Made by a program: the position numbers and the translations under genes. Shown here piece after piece: positions 1-7,779 of a stretch of DNA of 44,801 nucleotides (within the stretch, counting starts at the first letter, position 1; each line of letters begins with the position of its first letter). This DNA comes from AC-32 sp038236705 (GTDB taxonomy: Bacteria; Actinomycetota; Thermoleophilia; Gaiellales; Gaiellaceae): the NCBI GenBank assembly GCA_038236705.1, contig JBBRZN010000017.1:1-44801 (forward strand), read 5' to 3'. The notes beneath the pieces were generated by a model. It had not been told where the DNA came from, made no database searches, and saw only the letters and a program-made list of their open reading frames with translations.

Positions 1-391
1 CATCGAGGGCGGGGGCCTGATCGCGGCAGGAGGCGACGTGGCCGGACGCGGAGGCGCGACGGTCGAGCTGCCTCGCGGCGGCTCGCTGAGCCTGCTCGCC
101 GGCGGGCTGGCGACCAGCGGAACGACTCGGCGGCACTGGCGCCGCCAGGGACTTGCTCAGCACCACCTGCTCGACCCGAGCACCGGCCGGCCGGCCGAGT
201 CGCGGTGGCAGGAAGTGACGGTCGCCGCAGGGTCGTGCCTGGGGGCAGACGTGGCCGCGAAGGCTGCGTTCCTGCTCTCCGAGGACGGCCCCGACTGGCT
301 CGACGAGCGCGGGCTGGCCGGCCGCTTCCTCGACGCGCGCGGCGAAGTCGTGAACCGAGCCTGGCGGGAGAGCCTGCCGGTCGCCGCATGA
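1..391 (+). CDS. apbE: FAD:protein FMN transferase (ApbE), C-terminal part
   Basis: ApbE proteins attach FMN covalently to threonine residues of extracytoplasmic redox proteins. The gene begins before the left edge, so only about 129 C-terminal residues are visible, in frame from base 2. They hold the family landmarks: a glycine-rich AAGGDV segment, the GLATSG motif, HHLLDPSTGRP (the DPxTGxP motif), and ADVAAKAAFLL near the end (the ADA-type metal and substrate segment). The stop overlaps the next start as ATGA, so the two are translationally coupled. The neighbour is a heme-b type membrane protein, so this ApbE probably serves a membrane electron-transfer chain whose flavinylated target lies upstream. 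Family identity is confident; the target is inference. Confidence 0.88.
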   Translation, partial: IEGGGLIAAGGDVAGRGGATVELPRGGSLSLLAGGLATSGTTRRHWRRQGLAQHHLLDPSTGRPAESRWQEVTVAAGSCLGADVAAKAAFLLSEDGPDWLDERGLAGRFLDARGEVVNRAWRESLPVAA

Positions 392-1026
392 TCCTCGCGG
401 CCGCCAACTACACGTGGTACGCGGCGCGCGCGGGCGGGATGCTCGCGTTCGTCCTGCTCACGGCCTCCGTCGTCGCCGGTCTGATGCTCTCGTCCCGTGA
501 CCGCCTCCAGTACTGGCCGCGTTTTGCGCTCGAGGACGTGCATCGCTTCCTCGGCCTCCTCGCGGGCAGCTTCATCGTCCTGCACGGCGGCGCGCTCCTG
601 CTCGACAGCTACCTGCCGTTCACGCTTGGGAGCCTGCTGATCCCCGGGACGGCGCCGTACCGGCCGCTTTCCGTTGCGCTCGGGATCGTGGGCGCCGAGC
701 TGCTGGTTGCCCTGGGGATCGCAAACCGCTACCGGAAGCAGCTCGGGCACATGTTCTGGAAGCGCACCCACTACCTGAACTTCGCGGTCTGGGCCCTCGC
801 GCTCGTCCACGGCCTGGCCGCCGGAACGGACACCGCCACGCCCTGGGCCGTGGCGGTCTACGTGGTCTCGGCGTCGCTCGTGGTCGGCCTGACCGTCCGC
901 CGCGTGCTTCGCGCCGCCTCGGTGGAGCGCTGGGCCATCCGCTTCTGGCCCGGAACCGCGGCAGTCGTCGCGGCCGAGCTGATCATCATCCTCGCGTTCG
1001 GCCCGCTGCGGCACCACGGCGCCTGA
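388..1026 (+). CDS. Ferric reductase-like transmembrane protein
   Basis: This 212-residue integral membrane protein has about six predicted helices. Four histidines at roughly residues 52, 66, 128 and 141 (in VHRFLG, VLHGG, RTHYLN and LVHGLA) are placed as in the ferric-reductase/MsrQ transmembrane family, where they bind two b hemes across the membrane. The ATG at 388 is preferred because it overlaps the apbE stop by 4 nt and starts directly before the first helix; an upstream in-frame start at 205 would lie inside apbE. No cytoplasmic FAD/NADPH domain is attached, so electrons must come from a partner protein. With ApbE it probably forms a flavin and heme transmembrane electron-transfer module. 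The substrate is unknown. Confidence 0.8.
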   Translation: MILAAANYTWYAARAGGMLAFVLLTASVVAGLMLSSRDRLQYWPRFALEDVHRFLGLLAGSFIVLHGGALLLDSYLPFTLGSLLIPGTAPYRPLSVALGIVGAELLVALGIANRYRKQLGHMFWKRTHYLNFAVWALALVHGLAAGTDTATPWAVAVYVVSASLVVGLTVRRVLRAASVERWAIRFWPGTAAVVAAELIIILAFGPLRHHGA

Positions 1027-1030
1027 GCGA

Positions 1031-1036
1031 TACCCT
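1031..1036 (+). promoter_or_regulatory. Leaderless -10 box (TACCCT) of the XdhC gene
   Basis: TACCCT is followed by exactly six bases and then the GTG at 1043. That places the likely transcription start at the start codon. There is no Shine-Dalgarno sequence in the spacer. Confidence 0.5.
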
Positions 1037-1042
1037 GAGCGC

Positions 1043-2023
1043 GTGCGAGACCTTGCGGAAAGCATCGAGCGCTGGCGGGCGAGGGGCGACCGGATCGCGC
1101 TCGCGACCGTGGTCGCGACGCGCCGCTCCGCGCCCCGCCCGGTCGGCGCGAAGCTCGTGGTCTCCGAGCGCGGTGAGCTCTTCGGGTCGGTCTCCGGCGG
1201 TTGTGTCGAAAGCGACGTCGCCGTGCAGGCGGCCGAGGTGATCGAGGACGGCAAGCCGCGCCTGCTCACTTACGGGATCAGCGACGACCAGGCCTGGGAG
1301 GTCGGGCTGCCCTGCGGCGGGGAGATCGACGTCTTCGTCGAGCGCTTCGAGGGCGAGCTGCCCGAGTCGAGCGAGCCCGCCGTCGCTTTGACCATTCTCG
1401 AAGGCGCGCGGGCCGGCGAGAAGAGCCTGGTTGGTCCGGACGCGGTCGAACCGGGGCCCAGCCGCGTGGTGGAGCTCGGCGGCGAAACTGTCTTCGCGGA
1501 GGTGCTCGGCCCGCCACCGCGCCTGCTGGTCGTCGGCGCGATCGACACGGCCGAGGAGCTCTGTCGCGCCGCGAAGAGCCTCGGTTGGCGTACAGCCGTC
1601 GCCGACCCCCGGCCTGCGCTCGCCACCCGCGAGAGGCTGCCGAGCCCCGACGAGCTCGTGGTCGCCTGGCCGGCCGAGGCGCTCGAGCAGCTGGCTCCGG
1701 ACCGCGACACCGCCGTTGTCGTGCTCACGCACGAGGAACGGCTCGACGTGCCTGCGCTGACTGCGGCGCTGCCAAGCGAGGCCTTCTACGTCGGCGCGAT
1801 CGGCTCCCGGCGCACGCAGGAGAAGCGGCGCGAACGGCTGCTCGAGGCAGGAGTCGGCGAAGAAGAGCTCGATCGGCTCGCAGGCCCGGCCGGGCTCGAC
1901 CTCGGCGCGCACACTCCCGCCGAGACCGCGGTCTCGATCCTGGCCGAGGTGCTGGCCGTCCGCTCAGGTCGCTCCGGCGGGCGGCTCGCCGAGCGCAGCG
2001 GGCCCATCCACAGCACGGCCTGA
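1043..2023 (+). CDS. xdhC: XdhC/CoxI family molybdenum-hydroxylase maturation factor
   Basis: This 326-residue protein has two domains. An N-terminal XdhC/CoxI domain (about residues 1-110) carries PRPVGAKLVV and the SGGCVESDV cysteine motif. A C-terminal XdhC Rossmann domain (about 155-310) carries LLVVGAIDTAEEL, VVVLTHEE and YVGAIGSRRTQEKRRERL. XdhC proteins bind molybdenum cofactor, help its sulfuration and insert it into xanthine dehydrogenase-type enzymes. The GTG start is supported by a TACCCT box six bases upstream. The gene abuts the exporter gene at 2024. No hydroxylase structural gene is adjacent; the nearest in this window is at the right end, which may or may not be its client. 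Confidence 0.88.
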   Translation: MRDLAESIERWRARGDRIALATVVATRRSAPRPVGAKLVVSERGELFGSVSGGCVESDVAVQAAEVIEDGKPRLLTYGISDDQAWEVGLPCGGEIDVFVERFEGELPESSEPAVALTILEGARAGEKSLVGPDAVEPGPSRVVELGGETVFAEVLGPPPRLLVVGAIDTAEELCRAAKSLGWRTAVADPRPALATRERLPSPDELVVAWPAEALEQLAPDRDTAVVVLTHEERLDVPALTAALPSEAFYVGAIGSRRTQEKRRERLLEAGVGEEELDRLAGPAGLDLGAHTPAETAVSILAEVLAVRSGRSGGRLAERSGPIHSTA

Positions 2024-2893
2024 GTGCTCGCCGTCCTGCTGGCCTGCGCCTCGGCGGCGCTGTTCGGCGCGATGGCGGTCGCGGTTCGGTTCGCGCTGCG
2101 GCGCATCGACGACCCGGTGCTCTGGGCGTTTGCCACGGCGACGGTCGCGCTCGCGGTCACGGCCGTGATCGGCGCCGCCGCCACCGCCGGCGACAGCCTG
2201 CACGTCTTGGATCTGTGGCCGTTCGTCCTCGCAGGCGCGATCGCGCCGGGGCTCTCGCAGGTTCTCTTCACGCTCGCCATCAGCGAGGCGGGCGCCGCGC
2301 GAACCGCGGTGCTGATGGGGACGGCCCCGCTCGCCTCGGTCGCGATCGCGCTCGTCGCCTTGCACGAGCCCCTGCGCGCGCCGCTCCTCGCCGGAGCCGG
2401 CCTGATCGTGGCGGGCGGGGTCGCGCTCGCGGGCGAGCGGGTGCGGCCGGCGGACTTCCGGAGGCTCGGAATCGTCTTCGCCGTCCTCGCCACGGTGATG
2501 TTCGCATCCCGGGACAACCTGCTCCGCTGGCTCGCCGGCCATACCGAGGCGCACGCGCTCGTCACGGCGCCGGTGACGCTGCTGGCCGGCGCCGTGACGG
2601 TCGCCGTGTATCTCGTCGTCACGCGGGGCGGCTCCTGGGCCCGGGGGTACGGCAGCGCGGTTCGTGTCTTCCTCCCCGCCGGGTTGCTCTTCGGTCTCTC
2701 CTATGCGGCGCTGTTCGAGGCCTACTACCGGGGTCGCGTGACCGTGGTCTCGCCGCTCGTGGCGACCGAGTCGCTCTGGGGCGTGCTCTTCTCCGCGCTG
2801 CTCCTGCGGAGAAGCGAGCTCGTGGGGCGGAGGCTCGTGTTCGGAGCCGCGCTGATCGTCGCCGGCGGCGCGCTCATCGGCGCGTGGCGATAA
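2024..2893 (+). CDS. EamA/DMT-superfamily transporter
   Basis: The 289-residue protein is almost entirely hydrophobic. It has about ten helices in two repeated halves, typical of the EamA (drug/metabolite exporter) family. The second half carries the usual closing pattern SPLVATESLWGVLFSALLL, followed by a final helix rich in Ala and Gly. It starts with GTG immediately after the XdhC stop and ends 7 bp before the aminotransferase, so it is likely part of the same transcript. EamA proteins export amino acids, metabolites or drugs; no substrate can be read from the sequence. The aminotransferase partner hints at an amine or amino-acid substrate, which is only inference. Confidence 0.82.
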   Translation: MLAVLLACASAALFGAMAVAVRFALRRIDDPVLWAFATATVALAVTAVIGAAATAGDSLHVLDLWPFVLAGAIAPGLSQVLFTLAISEAGAARTAVLMGTAPLASVAIALVALHEPLRAPLLAGAGLIVAGGVALAGERVRPADFRRLGIVFAVLATVMFASRDNLLRWLAGHTEAHALVTAPVTLLAGAVTVAVYLVVTRGGSWARGYGSAVRVFLPAGLLFGLSYAALFEAYYRGRVTVVSPLVATESLWGVLFSALLLRRSELVGRRLVFGAALIVAGGALIGAWR

Positions 2894-2900
2894 TTCCCCC

Positions 2901-4292
2901 GTGGGCTGGCTGAGCGAGCTCGTCGAGAACCGGGGCGCCGAGGCGCTCGACCTCCACGCGCAGACGATCAACCCGCAGTTCGTGCGGCTCTTGCGGACGA
3001 TCGGCTTCGACCGGCACTGGGCCAGGGCCGAGGGCGCGTACCTCTGGGACTCCGACGGCAACCGTTATCTGGACGTGCTCGGCGGCTTCGGCATGTTCAA
3101 CGTCGGGCGCAACAACCCCCGCATCCGCGAGGCGCTCGTCGAGGCGCTGGAGCTGGAGCGGCCGGGCTCTGTGCAGCTTGGCGTGGACGCGCTGCCTGCG
3201 CTGCTCGCAGAGGAGCTGCTCCGCCGCGCGCCGGCGAGCCTCGAGCGCGCGCTCTTCACGAGCTCCGGAGCGTAGGCGGTCGAGGCTGCGCTGAAGCTCG
3301 GGCGCGCCGCGACCGGCCGCCCACGCGTGCTCTCGGCCGAGCACGGCTTCCATGGCCTCACGCTCGGCGCGCTCTCGGCGACCGTGAGCCCGGAGTTCGC
3401 ATCGCGCTTCGGGCCGCTGCTGCCGGGCTTCGAGCGCGTCCCCTGGAACGACCTCGAGGCGCTGGAGCGCGAGCTCGCGCGCGAGGACGTCGCCATCTTC
3501 CTGGTCGAGCCGGTGCAGGGCAAAGGCGTCAACCTGCCGGGCGCGGGCTACCTCGAGGGCGCGCAGCAGCTCTGCCGCCGCTACGGCACGCTCTTCTGCG
3601 TGGACGAGGTGCAGACGGGCCTCGGGCGCACCGGCCGGATGCTGGCGCTCGAGCACTGGGGCCTCGAGCCCGACCTCGTCACCGTCGCCAAGTCGCTTTC
3701 GGGCGGCTACGTCCCGGTCGGGGCGCTGCTGATGAGCGCGCACGTGCACGGCGCGGTCTTCGACTCGCTTCCGAACGCGGTCAGCCACGGCTCGACCTTC
3801 GCGCCGAACGACCTGGCGATGGTGGCCGGGCTCGCCACGCTGCGCGAACTCGACGAGCAGGGCCTCGTGGAGCGCTCCGCCCGCCTGGGCGAGCGGCTGC
3901 TCGAGCGAACACGGCCGCTGGTCGAGGGCTCAGAGGTGGTGTGCGACGTGCGTGGCCTGGGTCTCATGTGGGCGATCGAGTTCGAGGAGCCGCCGGGCGG
4001 CTCACGCACCTGGAAGCTGCTCGAACGGATCCAGCCGGGCCTCTTCTCGCAGCTCGTCGTGGTGCCGCTCTTCCGCGACCACCGGATCCTGAGCCAGGTC
4101 GCAGGGCACGGCATGAATGTGGTCAAGGCGCTGCCGCCGCTGGTGGTGACCGAAGAGGATCTCGACTCGTTCGCCTCGGCCCTCGAGGAGACCGTCGGCC
4201 GTGCGGAGCGGATGCCGCGCGCGCTGGTGCGCTTCGCGCTCGGAGCAGCCCGAGCCGGCGGCAAGCCGCGCCGGCGTTTGATCCGCGCCTAG
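2901..4292 (+). pseudogene. Class III (PLP) aminotransferase interrupted by an in-frame TAG
   Basis: This is an otherwise intact class III aminotransferase of about 463 codons. It belongs to the family that includes ornithine, GABA and putrescine transaminases. The N-terminal part (2901-3275) ends at TAG (3273-3275) within FTSSGA-stop-AVEAALKLGRA. The same frame then runs on without a shift to 4292. In the family this site is the near-invariant SGxEAVEAA motif, so a GAG glutamate codon has become TAG by one base change. Downstream residues include EPVQGKG, FCVDEVQTGLGRTG and the PLP lysine in VTVAKSLSGGYVPVGA. Nothing else is decayed, so a recent nonsense mutation, an assembly error or stop readthrough are all possible. 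The 3' end shares a CTAG with the convergent gene. Confidence 0.85.
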
Positions 4293-4645
4293 AGGTCGGA
4301 GACTTCGGCGTGGCGCTCGGCGATGCACGCGCGCGCCCAGGCCTCGGAGGCTTCGACCAGGCGGCCGCACATCTCGTCGAGCTCGTGCTCGTCGTCGGGC
4401 AGCTGGTCCGGTGCGACCTCGATGCGCACCTGGCTCAGCGACGCCTCGCTCTCCTCGCCGATCTCGTGGCGTTCCTCGGCCACGATTGCCACTTCGCCCA
4501 CCTTGGGCAGGAGTGATTTGGCGAGCTCGTCGATCTCGGCGGGAGTGGCTCCGCGCCCTGCGAAGACGCCGAAGTTCACACGAACTTCGACTCCCGGCGG
4601 CTCGACCTCTCGCACGCAGAACGCAATCTGCGGCTCGACCCTCAT
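4289..4645 (-). CDS. Conserved-looking hypothetical protein, 118 aa
   Basis: I do not recognise a family. The protein is acidic, soluble and probably alpha/beta. It starts MRVEPQIAFCVREVEPPG and later has many Glu and Asp residues (AEERHEIGEESEAS, PDDEHELDEMCGRLVEASEAWARA). No signal peptide or membrane segment is seen. The ATG start is supported by a TACGAT box exactly six bases upstream. Its stop codon shares the tetranucleotide CTAG with the aminotransferase stop on the opposite strand. It lies just upstream of the ABC exporter genes' 3' end, so it is not in their operon. Coding is likely, given the clean promoter and the unbroken frame. Confidence 0.6.
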   Translation of the reverse strand: MRVEPQIAFCVREVEPPGVEVRVNFGVFAGRGATPAEIDELAKSLLPKVGEVAIVAEERHEIGEESEASLSQVRIEVAPDQLPDDEHELDEMCGRLVEASEAWARACIAERHAEVSDL

Positions 4646-4651
4646 TGCAAA

Positions 4652-4657
4652 ATCGTA
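4652..4657 (-). promoter_or_regulatory. Leaderless -10 box (TACGAT) of the 118-aa protein gene
   Basis: On the minus strand TACGAT is followed by six bases (TTTGCA) and then the ATG at 4645. The spacer has no ribosome-binding site, so leaderless initiation is likely. Confidence 0.5.
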
Positions 4658-4676
4658 CTACCCGCTCGCCCCGAAC

Positions 4677-5426
4677 CTAACCTTCGTGCGGCTCCCAGCG
4701 GAACGATCGGAGCGCGACGATCACTCCAGCGAGGCCCCAAGCCGCGACGACGGCGACGTTCGTCCCCTGCGTCCAGATCTCGTGCCCATGCAGCATCACG
4801 TTGCGCACGAGTCGGAGAAAGTACGTCAGGGGCAGCACGTCGGCGATCGCCCGCAGCACCGACGGAAAGTGACGCGGCGAGAAGAACGAGCCGGAGATGA
4901 ACGACATCGGCAGGTAGATCGCGTTCACCACCGCCGAGGCTCCCTCGGCGCTGCGCATCAGCGAGGTGACCCCGATCCCGAGGCCGCAGAAGGAGACCGC
5001 GCCGAGCAGCAAGGCGAGCACGAGCGAGCCGATACGGTCCGGTAGGGCGACTCCGAAGAGCACCCGGCCGATCACCACGAGCCCGATCACCTCGACCGCG
5101 AAGGCGAGCAGGAACGCGCCCAGCACCGAGGAGATGTAGATCCACGCTGGAAGCGGAGTCGCTCGCAACCGCTTGAGGATCCCGTTCTCGCGCCGGATCA
5201 CGAGCACGATCGCGAGCCCGGCGAAGGCGATCGAGATCGCGCCGTAGCCGATCATCCCTGCCTCGAGGAACCTCGTTCCCTTCACGCCGTCGACCGTGTC
5301 CTTGCCGTACGTCGACCCGAGCAGGACGTAGAAGATCATCGGCAGCAGGAAGGTGAAGAAGGCGAGCTCTCGACTGCGCGTGTAGAGCAGCAGCTCGGTC
5401 TTGAGCTCGTGCCAGAGAAGTCTCAT
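4677..5426 (-). CDS. ABC-2 type exporter, permease subunit
   Basis: This 249-residue membrane protein has six predicted helices in the ABC-2 arrangement. It has a cytoplasmic N-terminus (MRLLWHELKTELLLYTRSRELAF), a first helix, a long loop with LRATPLPAWIYISSVLGAF, and the conserved stretch FISGSFFSPRHFPSVLRAIADVLPLTYFLRLVR before the last helix. It pairs with the ATPase gene just upstream, whose stop overlaps its ATG by 4 nt. ABC-2 exporters of this kind move drugs, lipids or polysaccharides outwards or act in self-resistance. The cargo is not evident. Confidence 0.87.
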   Translation of the reverse strand: MRLLWHELKTELLLYTRSRELAFFTFLLPMIFYVLLGSTYGKDTVDGVKGTRFLEAGMIGYGAISIAFAGLAIVLVIRRENGILKRLRATPLPAWIYISSVLGAFLLAFAVEVIGLVVIGRVLFGVALPDRIGSLVLALLLGAVSFCGLGIGVTSLMRSAEGASAVVNAIYLPMSFISGSFFSPRHFPSVLRAIADVLPLTYFLRLVRNVMLHGHEIWTQGTNVAVVAAWGLAGVIVALRSFRWEPHEG

Positions 5427-6274
5427 CGCGCCTCGGCCTCCTCGGTCAGCGAGAGGTAAACGTCTTCGAGGCTCGGCCTGCGCACCACCAGGCCGTCGAG
5501 CTCGCGGCCTTCGGAAAGTGCCTTGTCGGTCAACTCGTGCAGCACTCGTGTGGGCTGGTCGGTGTGCAGTACGACCTCACGGCCGTTCTCGCGGTAGCGG
5601 ATCTCCGTCTGCTGAACGGCGCCGGTCAGCTCCGCGGGTGGGCCGGAGGCGACGATCTCGCCGTGGCGCAGGACCGCCACGCGGTCGGCCAGCTGCTCGG
5701 CCTCGTCGAGGTAGTGCGTCGTGAGCAGGATCGTCTTCCCGAGGCTGCGGAGGCCGCGGATCGTCTCCCAGGCGCGGCGCCTCGCCCCGGGATCGAAGCC
5801 AGTGGTCGGCTCGTCCAGGAAGATCAGCTCCGGATCGCCGACGAGCGCGAGGCCGAGGTCGAGCCGGCGACGCTGGCCGCCCGAGAGCAGGCGCACCCGG
5901 TTGTCCCGCTTCTCGTCGAGGCCGACCAGCTCGACCACCTCGTCGACGGGCCGCGGCTTGCGGTAGTAGCCGGCGAAGACCTTCAGCATCTCGGCGACCG
6001 TCAGCGTCTCGTACATCGCCGACGACTGGAGCACGACGCCGATCCGCTCGCGCCAGTCGCCGGCCGCCGCAGCCGGGTCAGTGCCCAGCACCTCCACCTC
6101 GCCCGCGTCGCGCCTGCGGTAGCCCTCGAGGATCTCGACCGTGGTCGTCTTACCGGCGCCGTTAGGGCCGAGCAGGCCGAACACCTCGCCTTCCTGGACC
6201 TCGAAGCTGATACCGCTCACCGCCTCGAGCTCGCCGTAGGACTTGCGCAGGTCGCGGACGGCGATCGCTGTCAT
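5423..6274 (-). CDS. ABC-2 type exporter, ATP-binding subunit
   Basis: The 283-residue nucleotide-binding protein shows Walker A (GPNGAGKTT, about residue 38), the ABC signature LSGGQRRR, Walker B LIFLDEPT and the H-loop TTHYLDEAEQLADRV. The C-terminal extension (about residues 220-283) resembles that of daunorubicin-resistance-type ATPases. I chose the ATG at 6274 because it overlaps the SixA stop as ATGA and starts directly on the beta strand TAIAVRDLRKSYG; an upstream in-frame start would lie inside the SixA gene. It energises the permease encoded at 4677-5426. Confidence 0.92.
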   Translation of the reverse strand: MTAIAVRDLRKSYGELEAVSGISFEVQEGEVFGLLGPNGAGKTTTVEILEGYRRRDAGEVEVLGTDPAAAAGDWRERIGVVLQSSAMYETLTVAEMLKVFAGYYRKPRPVDEVVELVGLDEKRDNRVRLLSGGQRRRLDLGLALVGDPELIFLDEPTTGFDPGARRRAWETIRGLRSLGKTILLTTHYLDEAEQLADRVAVLRHGEIVASGPPAELTGAVQQTEIRYRENGREVVLHTDQPTRVLHELTDKALSEGRELDGLVVRRPSLEDVYLSLTEEAEAR

Positions 6275-6681
6275 TCCGGAAGGTCGATCGCGACCATGCC
6301 GGCGGGCGGGAACGCCGGCTCCGGCCCGCCCGTGAGCGCCGCGGCGATCTGGGAGCAATCGGGCTGGTGGCCGACGACGACCACGGTCTCGCCCCGCTCC
6401 TCGGCGGCGGCGCGGACGGCCCCGGCGGTCGCACCGGGAGCGAGCCGCTCGTCGGGCTCGGCCTCCAGGCCCGCGGGCCGCGCCAGCTCCTGGGCGGTTT
6501 CGCGCGCGCGGAGGAGCGGGCTGGTGAGCACCGCATCGGGCCGGATACCGCCGTCGGCGAGTCGCCTGCCGAGAGCGCGCGCGGCCTCGCGACCCTCCGG
6601 GGTCAGCGGCCGCAACTCGTCGGGCTCACCGTCGGCAGCGTCCGCGTGACGTACGAGGTAGAGCTGCACCGGCGGGAGCAT
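6271..6681 (-). CDS. sixA: SixA-type phosphohistidine phosphatase
   Basis: This small 136-residue histidine phosphatase opens with YLVRHADAADGEPDELRPLT: the RHG-like catalytic motif is RHA, as in SixA. It continues through TSPLLRARETAQELA and closes with VVVVGHQPDCSQIAAAL, which supplies the second catalytic histidine. SixA proteins remove phosphate from histidine residues of phosphotransfer proteins. The ATG at 6681 is chosen since it begins 4 residues before the catalytic strand and lies 7 bp downstream of the citrate synthase stop; a longer upstream frame would overlap citrate synthase. It sits in a run of genes following citrate synthase. The actual substrate is unknown. Confidence 0.85.
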   Translation of the reverse strand: MLPPVQLYLVRHADAADGEPDELRPLTPEGREAARALGRRLADGGIRPDAVLTSPLLRARETAQELARPAGLEAEPDERLAPGATAGAVRAAAEERGETVVVVGHQPDCSQIAAALTGGPEPAFPPAGMVAIDLPE

Positions 6682-6688
6682 AGAGCCG

Positions 6689-7756
6689 CTACGCCGGGAA
6701 GGCGCGGCGCGGCTCGCCGATGTACTCGGCGGACGGGCGGATGATCTTGTTGTCGGCCTGCTGTTCGAGCACGTGGGCCGACCAGCCCGCGACACGGCTC
6801 GCTGCGAAGAGCGGCGTGAACAGGTCGGTCGGGACCCCGAGGTAGCGATACACCGAGCCGGAATAGAGATCGACGTTCGGGTAGAGACCCTTCTCCTCGA
6901 CCACGGTACGCTCGGTCGCCTCGGTGATCGCGTACCAGTTGGGCTCGCCGGCGTTTTCGGAGAGCTGCTGCGAAAGGCGCTTCAGGATCACAGCGCGCGG
7001 ATCGTAGGCGCGGTAGAGCGGGTGGCCGAAGCCGAAGAGCTTCTCCTTGCGCTCGAGGGCGGCTCGCACCTCGTCCGGGGTGCGGTCGGTCGAGCCGATC
7101 CGCTCGAAGAGCGCCATCGCGGCCTCGTTGGCGCCGCCGTGGAGCAGGCCGCTGAGGGCGCCAATGGCGGCGACCACGGCGGAGGTCAGGTCGGCGCCGG
7201 TGCCGGCGACCACGCGCGCCGTGAACGTCGAGGCGTTCATCTCGTGCTCGGCGTGCAGGATCATCGCGACATCGAAGGAGCGGCCGTCGCGCTCGCTCGG
7301 GCGCTCGCCGTGCAGCATCGCGAGGAAGTTCTCGGAGTAGGCCAGCGACGGATCGGGCGCTAGGGGCTCGAGGCCCTCGCGCCGGCGGTAGTAACGCGCG
7401 ACCATCGTCGGGAGCTGTGCGATCAGCTGCGCGGGCGTCGCCGCCGAGAGCGTCGAGACTGCGGTGCGGAGTACCTCCATCGGCGCGGCGGTCGAGGCCT
7501 GGCGGTCGATCGCCTCTGCGGTCTCGGCTGTCAGCTCACGCTGCTCGGCCAGCTCGGCGCGAAAGGCGTCCAGGGCCTCGGGCGTCGGCGCGTCCCCCTC
7601 GAGCAGGAGCAGCGCCGTCTCCTCGTAGGTCGAGCGCTCCGCGAGGTCGCCGATGTCGTAGCCGCGGTACATGAGCACGCCCTCGTCAGGATCGATCGAC
7701 GAGATCGCCGACTCGGCGACGACGACACCTGAGAGCTGCACTGACTTCTTCGGCAC
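6689..7756 (-). CDS. gltA: Citrate synthase (citrate/2-methylcitrate synthase family)
   Basis: The enzyme condenses acetyl-CoA and oxaloacetate to citrate, the entry step of the TCA cycle. The 355-residue protein is in the short range for bacterial citrate synthases. It has the family motifs MYRGYDIGDLAE, LHGGANEAAM (catalytic His), GFGHPLYRAYDPRA (second His) and GVPTDLFTPLFAASRVAGW (catalytic Asp region). The GTG start has a TAGCCT box seven bases upstream; that box overlaps the promoter of the divergent PhzF gene. Methylcitrate synthases share this length and motifs, and no prp genes are nearby, so citrate synthase is the simpler call. Confidence 0.9.
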   Translation of the reverse strand: MPKKSVQLSGVVVAESAISSIDPDEGVLMYRGYDIGDLAERSTYEETALLLLEGDAPTPEALDAFRAELAEQRELTAETAEAIDRQASTAAPMEVLRTAVSTLSAATPAQLIAQLPTMVARYYRRREGLEPLAPDPSLAYSENFLAMLHGERPSERDGRSFDVAMILHAEHEMNASTFTARVVAGTGADLTSAVVAAIGALSGLLHGGANEAAMALFERIGSTDRTPDEVRAALERKEKLFGFGHPLYRAYDPRAVILKRLSQQLSENAGEPNWYAITEATERTVVEEKGLYPNVDLYSGSVYRYLGVPTDLFTPLFAASRVAGWSAHVLEQQADNKIIRPSAEYIGEPRRAFPA

Positions 7757-7763
7757 GCTCGCA

Positions 7764-7769
7764 AGGCTA
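7764..7769 (-). promoter_or_regulatory. Leaderless -10 box (TAGCCT) of citrate synthase
   Basis: On the minus strand TAGCCT is followed by seven bases and the GTG at 7756. It shares two bases with the oppositely directed -10 box of the PhzF gene at 7768-7773. Confidence 0.45.
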
Positions 7770-7773
7770 TCTT
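7768..7773 (+). promoter_or_regulatory. Leaderless -10 box (TATCTT) of the PhzF-family gene
   Basis: TATCTT is followed by exactly six bases and the GTG at 7780. The whole divergent intergenic region is 23 bp, so any -35 contact must lie inside the citrate synthase coding sequence. Confidence 0.5.
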
Positions 7774-7779
7774 CGGCAT

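Noticed and set aside
205..387. An upstream start for the ferric reductase-like gene
   Set aside because: It lies inside apbE and would add a basic, helix-poor leader; ATG 388 has the ATGA coupling.
157..1269. Long open frame on the minus strand opposite apbE, the membrane protein and xdhC
   Set aside because: It runs through three well-recognised plus-strand genes, is Arg/Gly/Glu-rich low-complexity text with no family motif, and is the usual by-product of high GC content.
1201..2913. A 570-codon plus-strand frame over xdhC and the EamA gene
   Set aside because: It is the +1 shadow of two clear genes, dominated by Arg, Ala and Gly, with no domain.
3273..3275. TAG read as pyrrolysine
   Set aside because: The position corresponds to a conserved glutamate, one base from GAG, and no pyl genes are in view; a plain nonsense change is simpler.
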